The position numbers and the translations under genes were made by a program. The notes under the pieces were generated by a model. That model had not been told where the DNA came from and did not search any database. It saw only the letters and a list, made by a program, of their open reading frames with translations. From the NCBI RefSeq assembly GCF_027580225.2, contig NC_073340.2:37329501-37393500 (forward strand): DNA of 64,000 nt, written 5' to 3'. Source of the stretch: Misgurnus anguillicaudatus (Eukaryota > Chordata > Actinopteri > Cypriniformes > Cobitidae). Shown here in pieces: positions 1-10,600 of the stretch; within the stretch, counting starts at the first letter, position 1; the number at the start of each line of letters is the position of its first letter.

Positions 1-280
1 CTACAGCGAGTCATTCATCCCTGCTTGGTGAAAAATAAATATCAAAAGAGCCACAAGCCACTGTGGTGGGTACATATTTAATTGGGCGAACCTCGCAAAA
101 CCTTTCCAGGACATAAACATGTTTGATTTTCATTAGGATTTAAATATTATTACGTTACTGAGTGATTGTTTTTAATTGCCTTCAGTTTCACTTTTAAGGT
201 TGTTTGACTCCATCAAAATCTAATCAAATATAACAAAGATGTTCCCAGAATAACTTTTGTTTTTCATTTTTGTTTATTAG

Positions 281-1298
281 GTTTGTCCAGTGAAGGCAGA
301 CACTACGTCACATACTTTGACCTTTCGTCTGTCCTATCTGAACGTCAGATACAAGGTGCCGAGCTGAGGATTCGTATTCCCAGAGATACAAACCAAACGA
401 ACATCACGGTGGAAATCAGACACCAGCAGAACGTCCCGTGCCACCAGCATGTTTGCCTCCAGAACCAATCGTTGGGCGTGCTCACAGAGACATCTCTCAT
501 GGGCTCATCTCATCACTGGAGTGTCTACAACGTCACAGACCTGCTTCTGGATTGGATTAGCCCAAAACTTTCTGAGACCAAGCCCCTGAAGATTAAAAGA
601 GCCGTACGATCCAGCAGATACACTCTTCAGAATGGGCCGAAACACACGGACGGTGTCCACCACAGAGCCATGCTGCTTATATTCTCCCACACCGCTTCAG
701 ATCAAGGAACGCAGGACAAGGCGAGTCTACTTCACACGGCTGAGAAGTCCAAGTTTTTATTCAACACCGAAGGAAAAGAGGTGCGTAGAGAAAGACCGCA
801 CAAAAGCAAGAGGGGCAGGAGAGGTCAGCCCATGAGGAACCCAGAGCTGGTCAAAAGTCAGGAAGATAAAAGCTTGCAGTGTAAAAAAGTCGACATGCAC
901 GTGGATTTTAATCAGATTGGATGGGGTTCCTGGATCGTTTTCCCCAAGAAGTACAACGCTTACCGCTGTGAAGGCAGCTGTCCGAACCCTCTTGGAGAGG
1001 AGCTTCATCCCACCAATCATGCTTACATGCAGGTTAGTGTCTCTTTATGTTTCCAATAAAATCACTCTCAGTACTAGCTTTAATATTAAACGATATTGTG
1101 CCATACTGATTCCTTATTTTGTCTTTATTTCTTCTTTTCCCTCAGAGTTTGTTAAAGTATTATCATCCTAACAGAGTTCCATCGGCCTGCTGCGCACCAA
1201 CAAAGATGAGCCCCCTCAGCATGTTATATTATGAAAATGGAGAACTGATCCTGCGACACCACGAAGACATGGTCGTGGAAGAGTGTGGCTGCATCTGA
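281..1298 (+). CDS. ndr2: Nodal-related TGF-beta ligand, 3' two coding exons (5' partial)
   Basis: Secreted TGF-beta superfamily morphogen of the Nodal class, which signals through activin receptors with an EGF-CFC co-receptor to induce mesendoderm and left-right asymmetry. Two exons are seen: 281-1032 (entered in phase 1 after a TTATTAG acceptor, leaving at CAG|GTTAGT in phase 0) and 1146-1298 (stop TGA 1296-1298). The signal-peptide exon lies left of the window. The prodomain has several N-glycosylation sequons (NQT, NIT, NVT). A basic furin-type site RGRR is encoded at 811-822. The mature part carries the seven cysteines expected of Nodal: one in QCKK, two in CEGSC, a CC pair in SACCAPT, and the terminal EECGCI. 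The motifs [19 protein letters not shown] and PTNHAYMQ are strongly Nodal-like. Choosing among the fish paralogues (ndr1, ndr2, spaw) is inference: the mature domain looks closest to cyclops/ndr2 as I recall it. Class assignment is near certain; the symbol is about 50 percent. Confidence 0.93.
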
Positions 1299-1693
1299 TG
1301 CACTCGTGGGTTTCATCAACACCTCTGAAGGAGGTTGAAGTGTACTTTTGAAAGCCCCCGTCTTAGCAAGAACAGTACTGTACGAGACTCGGTCGGCATC
1401 GAGCGAGGGCTGTTTTGTTGGTCAGGTGGTTTTCTCCATGTAATTGCCAAATTGCCTGTCCTGAGAACATCCTGAAAGCCCACGGGCAACAGGAAGCACA
1501 GCCTGCATGAGCAGAGGATAATCATTATCCAGACAACAGTTCCAAACATTTATGGACCTTGAAAAGAAGCGGTTAAGAGTGAATAAAAAATAATAATATC
1601 TTAGTTTAAATGGATTTCAAGCACTGTCTATGTATTTACAATTACACCGTGTGGTGAAGACTGTATGTAAATATTTATTGTATATAATACGTA

Positions 1694-1778
1694 AATAAAA
1701 CATTGATATTTATGTAAATATAATATATGGATTCCTTTATACCAGCCAAAAAATGTTATTTTTGCTAAAAGAAATAAA
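1694..1778 (+). other. Probable polyadenylation signals of the nodal gene
   Basis: Two AATAAA hexamers, 1694-1699 and 1773-1778, lie about 400-480 bases after the nodal stop codon in AT-rich DNA. They are the first canonical signals downstream, so the 3' UTR probably ends near 1720-1800. Which one is used cannot be seen. Confidence 0.55.
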
Positions 1779-2242
1779 ACATGTTTACGTAATAGAATTT
1801 GAATGATGTTGTGATTGATTTGTAATAGCATGATTTGTGGATTCCATTATTCTTTCTGAAATCTTCAAATGTTTTTATATTTTCTTTCATTATCCACTTG
1901 TGATTGACAATCGAATCTCTTTACTTTAGAAACATACATTTATTGGTCTTATTGTGCACTATTCTATTCATTAGAATAAAACACTGTAAATGAGTTAAAT
2001 ATTTAAAGTGACATACACACTTTTCTCGAAAATCTGACAATGGATATGCACACTCAGTTGAAGCCCACAGACTCTGTCTGTGCCCTCTGTGGGGTCACAA
2101 GGGGTCATGGGTCAAACACAATCACCTTCTATTGTCCCACAGTAAAAGTCCAATCCAGTCCTGACCTGCCATGGACATTCTAGAATCACTTCTCATAGAA
2201 TGAGGTTTACATGAGCAGAGCGAACCACTTTGCAAACACAGG

Positions 2243-2284
2243 ACAGTGAGGTATGTACAGTGAGGTATGTACAGTGAGGTATGT
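2243..2284. repeat. Three exact tandem copies of a 14-bp unit
   Basis: The unit ACAGTGAGGTATGT occurs three times head to tail without a mismatch. It lies in the nodal-lrrc20 spacer, outside any gene. Confidence 0.9.
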
Positions 2285-2826
2285 ACTTTGACTTTAAAAT
2301 TTGATTCATGTTTCATTTACACAGCAGTAAATGTTTTAGTAGAGCTGATTTAGAATCTGACTTCTATGCTCTAAAAATTTGCCAGTTGTAAAAACACATC
2401 TTAGTTACAATTCCGTTGCAAGACAGATTCCATGTTGTCATTGGAGGTATTAATATTATGGATAAGAAATGTAATAATTTCCATATCAGAAAATTACTTT
2501 GAAATCTTAGTTGCTATACAATTTTTTTTAAACATACCTTCTTTATTGACAAAATATGGTCAGTGTAATAGATTTTTACTACCCAATAAGGTAAGGAAAT
2601 TCATTTTAAGATATTGCATCAATATTATTCATGTAATGCTTTTATTAATAAGTTTCACTAGGAGATCTATCCATTATCTTCTTTCTGTAATCTTGAACCT
2701 GAACATTTATTTTGCATTTGTAACTTCCCTGTAGACTTTTGGAAGTGATGAATTTTGATGCATTTTACTAATGAGTTGTAATAGATGACTCCATGATTCT
2801 TTTTCTGGACTGTAACACCGGTTCTT

Positions 2827-2982
2827 CACTGTAAAAAATGCAGCATGAAATTAAAACAACTTGGTTTGTAAGCAATTTCAACCTATTATTTTAAGCTTTG
2901 GCTTGTTAAAAGTTGACATAATCTAAGTTAAAGATATATAAGTTAAGTAAAAATATATGTTGAGTTGCATTTTTTTACAGTG
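2827..2982 (-). mobile_element. Short inverted-repeat element, family A (copy 1)
   Basis: Starts CACTGTAAAAAATGCAGCA and ends in the inverse TTTTTTACAGTG. The inside holds the ACAACTTGGTTTG stretch, also seen (reverse-complemented) at 13510-13708. A non-autonomous DNA transposon with no coding capacity; superfamily not determined. Orientation is opposite to the copies at 9731 and 13510. Confidence 0.75.
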
Positions 2983-3429
2983 GATAATGCATTAAAATGA
3001 ATGATACTGTTTCATCTTGATAAAACACTCTTTTATTTTTTTCTGTGTAGATCTAAAAATATTTTATGAGTTTCTTAAAACAAATGCAAAAAATGTCTAT
3101 TTGTATTTTGGATATACAAATATTTAAGTATTTTATTCACTTTTCTTTTTATGAATTATGCATGTATATTGAATTAGTAAGATCTGTTTTCTGTCTGTAT
3201 TCCCTCTGTTATATTATGTTATGATAAATGTTTTCTTTGTATAATGTTCACTAAATGTTAAATAAACGTTTTAAAAATGCCAGCTTTTAAAGAAAATAGA
3301 AACAAAAGTCTATACATTTTTATTTGTAAAAATTTTTATAGATAAAATAATTTATGTAAAATTAAGAAAATGCACCATGTAGGGAGATTAACAAAAAAGA
3401 AAAGTATAAAAAACATAAAAAATAGTTTG

Positions 3430-3560
3430 ATACCGCTGATGTCTTTGCGCAGCTGCCGTCGTAAAGCCGCCGTGTGTTTTGCGACACTCGTGAGTGGAAT
3501 CCGGCAGCCGGGTTTGCGTGTGGCTGGTCTCACACACGATACACCCGAAACATACAAACA
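3430..3560 (+). promoter_or_regulatory. CpG-rich patch, possible lrrc20 promoter and noncoding first exon
   Basis: A short stretch unusually rich in CG dinucleotides for this AT-rich spacer (GCCGTCGTAAAGCCGCCG and neighbours). A donor-like GTGAGT begins at 3490. An acceptor-like TTGGCAG ends at 4587, just before the 5' leader of the lrrc20 start codon at 4683. A 5' UTR intron of about 1.1 kb is therefore plausible. This is inference only. Confidence 0.35.
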
Positions 3561-4682
3561 CTGTGTGATTAAACTTATCTAACACATCTGTCGGGTAAAT
3601 GGAGAGGGTGAGAAAACATCGCATGTGTAAATGAGAGGATTTACAGCGCTGAATTAGAGGTTTGCTTTACTTCAACGCTTCTAGAGCGCTTTAATGCTTT
3701 TACTACTTTAGCATCAAATGAATGGGGTGACGTCATTCACGAGTTAACACGCCTCAAAGTAATGATTCATAATCTGTAACAATGTAATATTTCTGGTCGT
3801 GCATGATATAGTTTCATAGAGAGACGTTCAGGTAATACTCGTGCTATAAATAACTTTTTGGCTTTCTAAATCTGTCTGCTCAGCTGTCTGTAGACGTATC
3901 TGTCAGACAGGTGTATTGAGAATACTGATGACAGCACAGAAAAATAAATCCTGTCATGAGCACAATTATTCAAACAGTTTGTAAAGATATGTTATACTTT
4001 ATTGTTAGTTACAGAAACCAAACTTATGGAAGAATACTGGCTTTATAGGTTGAAGTGACCGGGTCAAGTTGTCACAAGCGATACATCTCAGTAACTATAC
4101 AGTGTAAAGTTTAAAACATTTAAATGAAATGTTTAGTAATGTTTGGTTTCTTTAGCAGTGGTTTGCTGTGTTCAAAACCTAATTACCTGGGTAGATAGTT
4201 CAAAACTAAAATAAATGAAGATTATACATTTTAGTGGATCTCATCAAATTAACATTTTAATATCATTTCAGGTAAACGGGTAACTTTAATAACACCACAT
4301 TGGCATGCATTATGCTATAAATGAATTACTTAACTTAAATGAATAAGTATTATTTTCTAATAAATGTGTTTTATTTAATGTTTCATTTATATAGAATTCA
4401 TAAAAACCTTTAAAACATACATTGCACATTGTTATGTTTAAATTTAAAACCTGGTAATCAGTCAAGTGGGCACTAATACTGACAATTAAAAATATTGTCT
4501 AGTAGTTTAATACTTATATTTTATTAGTATCTCTATAGACTGTAGGGAGGATTTGTGATATCAATGCATGTTTGTGTGCTTTGGCAGAAAACAGCTGCGT
4601 GTTTGTTATTTAACAGTGCATGACACATTGAGTCCAACTGAAAGCACCAATCACTCCTCAGATCAGAGCTGAACATCACAAG

Positions 4683-7600
4683 ATGGCACAGGCCGTCGCC
4701 AACGTCGCCAGGAGGATAAATGAGACCATTGAGGAAGACAGAGACTTTTTAGGTGGGTGTGAGGAGCGGTTTACTAAAACTATCCAGAAATAACTTTGTC
4801 ATACCTCATGCCTTAAAATCAAAAGAATGTAAACTTATAGATGTAAAGAAAATGAAGCCTATTAGGGCAGCACGGCTATGAGAACACAGAAAATTAGGTT
4901 TTCTCTGTGCATTTCGTCCAACAAAAATGTTTCATCCAAAATATCAATAACATTTGTATTTCTAGAGATAATAGAAATCTGATTGCTGATAACAGTAATG
5001 AAAAACCTGGAAATATTTAAGAGAAATTGAGGCTAAGCCAAAAATTGTGTTCAGTGATTGTAGTGGTTTTGACTGTAAAGGTCAACATTTACCCAGTAGA
5101 TGGCGCCTTTGTTCTAATGAGCTCCTATCAATAACAAACACTTGATTTTGACCATTAACCAAATTGTCAAGTGTCCTTTGCTTTAAATCATTTAAGGGCA
5201 AACAGAAAAGTAAACTCTCATTGCAATCAGTGTTATTGTGAGGCCAAACATGCGTGCACGTAAAGTGCTTTGAGATTTCCGCCCAGCGACCTGATAGTAT
5301 TTACTGATTTTCTGAGTGATTGCGCAACAGGAGCTGGTTAATATGCAGAGACCGAGAGTCCTTGAGTCCACGCAATCTCTTCATTAGATTTCTCTTATTA
5401 ACAGACTGATTTCTAATTTCTGAATCAATCTGCATCATTTCTTTTCTTTTGCGTCAGATCTGTCGGACTGCGGCTTGATCAGTTTTCCTGATGGCGTCTT
5501 CAAAATGCTACGCAGTTGCACAGATAACATTCACAAAATCACTCTGGCCAACAACCAGCTCAAAGCTTTAGGCAGCAAGTTTTTCCTCACCTTCTCACAG
5601 TTACGAGGTAAGATTGAACTCCAGCTTGTTGTGTAGATGACCTAAACCTAAGACAGCTTATCTCATGAGGCAATGACTTCGGCGGCATGAAGGCAGCTCC
5701 GGGAAAAGCATTCAGACAGCCTTCATAGGCAGCGTAATTTGAATTATAAACAGAGAGCACCTTTTATGATAACTAATCTCGTGTTTGAAAACTACAATCA
5801 GTGTTGGGTAAATTACTCAAAAACAGTATTAATTATTAGTTACTAAATGCATCTTCACTCTGCCTACACGTTTTAAGGTCCAATTCTTCCTATTAACTAC
5901 TATTTCCTTAATATACTCCTAATTACTGCTTATTAAAACTTAGTAAATTAGTTAGTAGTTGTTAAGTTTGAGTATTGGTAGGATGTAGAATAAGGTTTTG
6001 CAGAATCAGGCATTAATGTGTGATTTTTAAGTACAAGTAAACAGCCAAAATCTCAGTAATATTAATGCTTATTAATAACCAACTAGTTAAAAGTAGAATT
6101 GTATACTACACACTTATTAAGAAGTAGTGTTTCTTTGTTAGTTACAGTATATCTACACTATAAGTATGTATCTATTATTACCCAGTACTTATCTAGAGTT
6201 ACATAATAACTATTTACCACTGGTTAAGTGCAGTAATGATTCCATTTAATTACCATGTAGATACTCAAAAGTAAGTACCACACATCTGTTTGTAGGTACA
6301 GCATATATACCATAGATGTACAAGGTAAGTACACAAACTGTAAAATAAAGTGCTACCCAGTAGGGCTGTGACGATTAATCGCGTGTCCCATTAAAAAGAC
6401 CTGTCTAAAATCGATTCTGAATCGCAAGGCTCCGATTCTGTGTTTCATGCACAGTTCATGCGTGTACTACGGTGTTTGGTCAGTAGGAAGTCCTTATTAA
6501 TCTAAAATCATTACGAGTCGTGTATAAAGTGCATTTAAAAAGCAACACTCATTAAACAAAATCATTCAAATATTCTTTATTATCAAGAAAATACCTGAAA
6601 CAATCTGAAGAACAGCGATATAAATATACCATAGACATTTCCTGGAATAACGTTTATACTTCTGTGGCACAATTGGAGTTTCTGCACAAGAGCGCCCTCT
6701 GGCTTTTGGATGTGGCATCATTTCACCGTAATTCATTCAAATTCATTCATTGAGAAAACGCGCATTTGCACGATTAATCGTCCCAGCCCTACTACCCAGT
6801 AGGGTGTTCAATTACATCAGAAGTTAAGCCCGATTTATAGTCGTGCATAGGTTCTACGCCGTAGCTATGTGGTTACACGCGTGGATACTGCCTACCAGTG
6901 GTTTCCGTGTGTGTTTGCACGTCGACGCGGAGGACGACGCAAAAGTATAAATTAAAAAAACGACGCGGAACCTACGCCGTCGCAGCTACGCCATAGGACC
7001 TACGCACGACTATAACGAGCCCTTTACTGTAATTAAATTACTGGAAAGATAAGAGTAATCCCTTACTTTACTTTTCAACTACTTACCATACTTTCTGGAC
7101 TAAAAACCGCACCGGAGTATAAACCACATCATTCAAAAATGCGTCTTTAAGATGAAATAACTTATATAAGTCACAGTAAAATCTATACGTCGTGTTTATT
7201 TAGAAAATTATTTCACAAAATCCAAGCCGAAGAACAGACATTTAATCTGGAAAGGCGAGTTATTCAACTAAACAATAGAAGACAGAACAGCAGGTTGAAT
7301 AGATGTCTGTACGTTAAAGTAATATTATCAGTTATTTAAACGATAAACCATAGCATACAGAACTTACCTGGAAGGTTGAATAGTCTAAATTAACCCAACA
7401 AGCAAACTAGCGTGAAGTTCGGAGACTCGTCATTCCACATCACTGAATCATTGAATTACATAAATACAGAAGCAGCATATAGCGGACTCTCGCGGCTGTA
7501 GACTGTAATGTTGTCTCTTGCCTCATAAATGTCAAAATCAATTCATACTGACTTACAGGCGCACCTATAAGACTATAAGACGCAGTACCAGCCAAGTTAT

Positions 7601-10600
7601 GAAAAAAACACGCCTTATAGATTGAAAAATACAGTAGTAACTAGTTACACCCAACACTGACTGCAATACTAATTTCTCACTAGAAATGCAATCAAAAGGT
7701 GTAAAAAGTAAAAATATAACTTGATTTACACTAAATTTGTGATCCAGACACTTTCTTGGCCATCATTTATTTTTCCAAACTCGACCAGGCTCGACCAATC
7801 ACCCCTGCCCCCCCCCACCCCACACACACACACGTATATAGTTGTGGGACAAGACGATGAAGGTATATCAGGAGATAGAAAGTAAACCAAACATTGTATT
7901 TGGACGTTCCTTGGAATAGTGCCACCAAAGGCAACATTTTAGAGATTTCAGACGTAGCCTGTATGTTCTCAAACTAAAATAATTTGTAAAAACTTTTAAA
8001 GTCTTTCTGTTGCCTGTAGTGAAATCTCGACTGATTCTCTCAATATACACCCTCATCCAGCCAAGAGGTCATGAATCATTGCCTTTAGCACAGTGATGAT
8101 AATGCAATATTCATAAAACACCAGTGCATTTATTTTTAAGAAACTATCAGACTGGAGTGAATCCACTCGTACCAGTAGAGCATTGTGTTAGTAGTGCAAA
8201 GGTCATGGGTTTTTATTTTTTAGGAAATGGACATATAACCTTAATGCACTGTAAGTTTCTTTGGATAAAACCATCTGCCAAATGCATAAACATAAAACTA
8301 ACATAAATGTTTATCTCGAGAAAATAGTTTTCTTGGACATATACTTCTTTGAAACATCTGAAGTTCAGCATTAATTCACAACACTCCTCACTTTTAAACT
8401 TTGAATTTAAATTTGGAGTAGCAACTTGTGTTTGCCAGCAAAGTGGTTGACTTCATTCATTCCCAGACACACACATAATCACATTCATATACACAGAATT
8501 TTGATTAGATTAGCTTGGCTTCAAAGAGCTGTGCACTTCTTTGATGTTATGATATTTTGGTGAAATGATGCCGACTTACATACTGCAGTGTATAATCCTG
8601 GAAGCTCAGCTTTACTGTGTGGTCACACATCTGTCAGTAAGGATAGATGAAGATTGAAGCAGGCTGTTTGTTCTCCTATAGATTTGGACCTGCAGGGTAA
8701 CGTCCTCACTACACTGCCACAGGCGGTCAGCGGTATGGAGCATTTGATCAGCATCAACCTTTCCAATAACCAACTGACGGTTTTCCCCGAGCACCTCACC
8801 GATGTCAAGAGTCTTCAGTACATCAGCGTGGAGGGAAACCAGATCACAGGTGAAAGGACCTGCAAACAGAATATTCAATCACTTTATTATAAATAATGGT
8901 CCACAGATATGAATGATATTGATATTATAGGCACAATATGTAGGATTTCCGGCACTAGAGATTCCCATTTTACAATAACAAAGGCGAAGCGTAATGATTT
9001 TATGAATGAGAGGGGAATGATGCAAGATGTTGTTTTCACATCCAGAGACTTGTTGAATTCACTAATCATGTTTACGGATAAGGTAATGAATGAATGTTTT
9101 ATTACCTACGTTTGATCCGATTATTTTATGCTGTGGTAATGAATTAGCTATAAGGCACAACAGCTGCGTGTTAGATGCTGTATAACCGCCACATCCACAT
9201 CTGTCCACTCGTGTTGCCATGGTTTCTAGAAACTGCAGATATTATTGATAGGCAACAATGACAAGGGACGAGACGTTATTTAAAATAGGAATTTCTCTGG
9301 ATTTACAACTTCTTGGGATATTTTGGTATAAAACGGAATGAAATATCACACTGTGCTGGTGTTTTTTGGATATTTATTACAAAAATCGTTCATATTGTGG
9401 CTTTAAGAGAGCAAAGTGACTGATATGAGGCCAATAGGCTTTATGCCCAGCTGCACCACTTCCTGAACTTCAGCCAGCTCCCCGCCTCCTGTCCGCCACC
9501 ATTGGAAAAACTGACCAGTCCAGGTGTGCCCGACCTCAGTAGTCACAACAACAATAATCAGACACACCTGGATCAATCAGCCTGTCCAACAATGGCAGAC
9601 AGGAAACAAGGAGCTGGCTGAAGTTCAGGAAGCAGTGCAGCTGGGCATAAAGCCTATTTAACACAAATGAAATGGCAGTAATTGAGTGACAGGAAATTTG
9701 TAAAACAAACAAAAAACATTTATTGTGCATCACTGTAAAAAATGCAGCATTTTGTCAAATCAACATATATTTTTATGCTACTTTAACTTAAATATTATGT
9801 TAAACAATTTCAACTTATCGCAGGTAAAAACTTAAAGCAACACTAAAGAGTTTGTTTTACCTTCAAATGATGTTTCCAAAAAAGTTTCAGTCGTTCATCC
9901 AAAAACGGAACTTTCACATTCACTTTGCAGCTTTCTATCGGCCAAAACCACACTAAAGAAGTTTCCAATCGTCGGGTCGTGGTCCTGTAGTCCGACTTGT
10001 TTTACGGCAGACCTACAATCCAATCAGAGCCAGCTTTGCTGCAGTAGGCTAAATTATTTATGACAGTGGTAATGGACAATTCCGCTTCCAACCTGTAGGG
10101 GGAGCAAAGAGCAAAAACTCTTTAGTGTTGCTTTAAAATATTGAATTGACTTGCAAAACTAGTTGTGTTAACTTCATGCTGCCAATATATCCATATAGTA
10201 CTGGTAAAGTATTAACATTAACTGTATGTACTGCAGATCTGACACATCACAAGGCTAAAAACAACACACAACCCATCATGACATGAAAAAGTGACTGTCT
10301 GTCACATATCTGGTTTACATTTGTGATCTGTTTACAGAAAGATTGATCAGCCAATGCAGATAACAAAAAAAAGGAATATCGGGCACTGCAATATATCAAT
10401 TTATCTCTAATTCTCATGAATAATTGTCACACTTCAAACCCGTATGACTTTATGTTTGGGAGATATTAGCTATAATCTCAACATGTGTCATACAAATCCA
10501 CCTGCTCATCACAAACTCATTATGTGTCTCTATAGTAGTACTACGTATAAATCCATGTACAAGCCAGAGACTATTTGTTTTTGCACATGTCTACTAAAGG

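Larger units (their letters stand above)
5799..7659. mobile_element. hAT-type non-autonomous element carrying nested insertions
   Basis: The left end CAGTGTTGGGTAAATTACTC is mirrored by the right end GTAACTAGTTACACCCAACACTG. The flanking octamers ACTACAAT (5791-5798) and ACTGCAAT (7660-7667) match at 7 of 8 bases, an 8-bp target duplication as expected of hAT transposons. No transposase frame remains. The interior is filled by three later elements, listed separately. Lies in lrrc20 intron 2. Confidence 0.75.

Noticed and set aside
1836..1843. TGTGGATT, a FoxH1-like site near nodal
   Set aside because: A single 8-base match in AT-rich 3' flank is expected by chance; no cluster of such sites is seen in the intron tail at 1-280.
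3336..3624. Overlapping 70-78 residue frames on both strands
   Set aside because: They coincide with the CpG-rich patch, where stop codons are rarer; no recognisable protein and no splice continuity to lrrc20.
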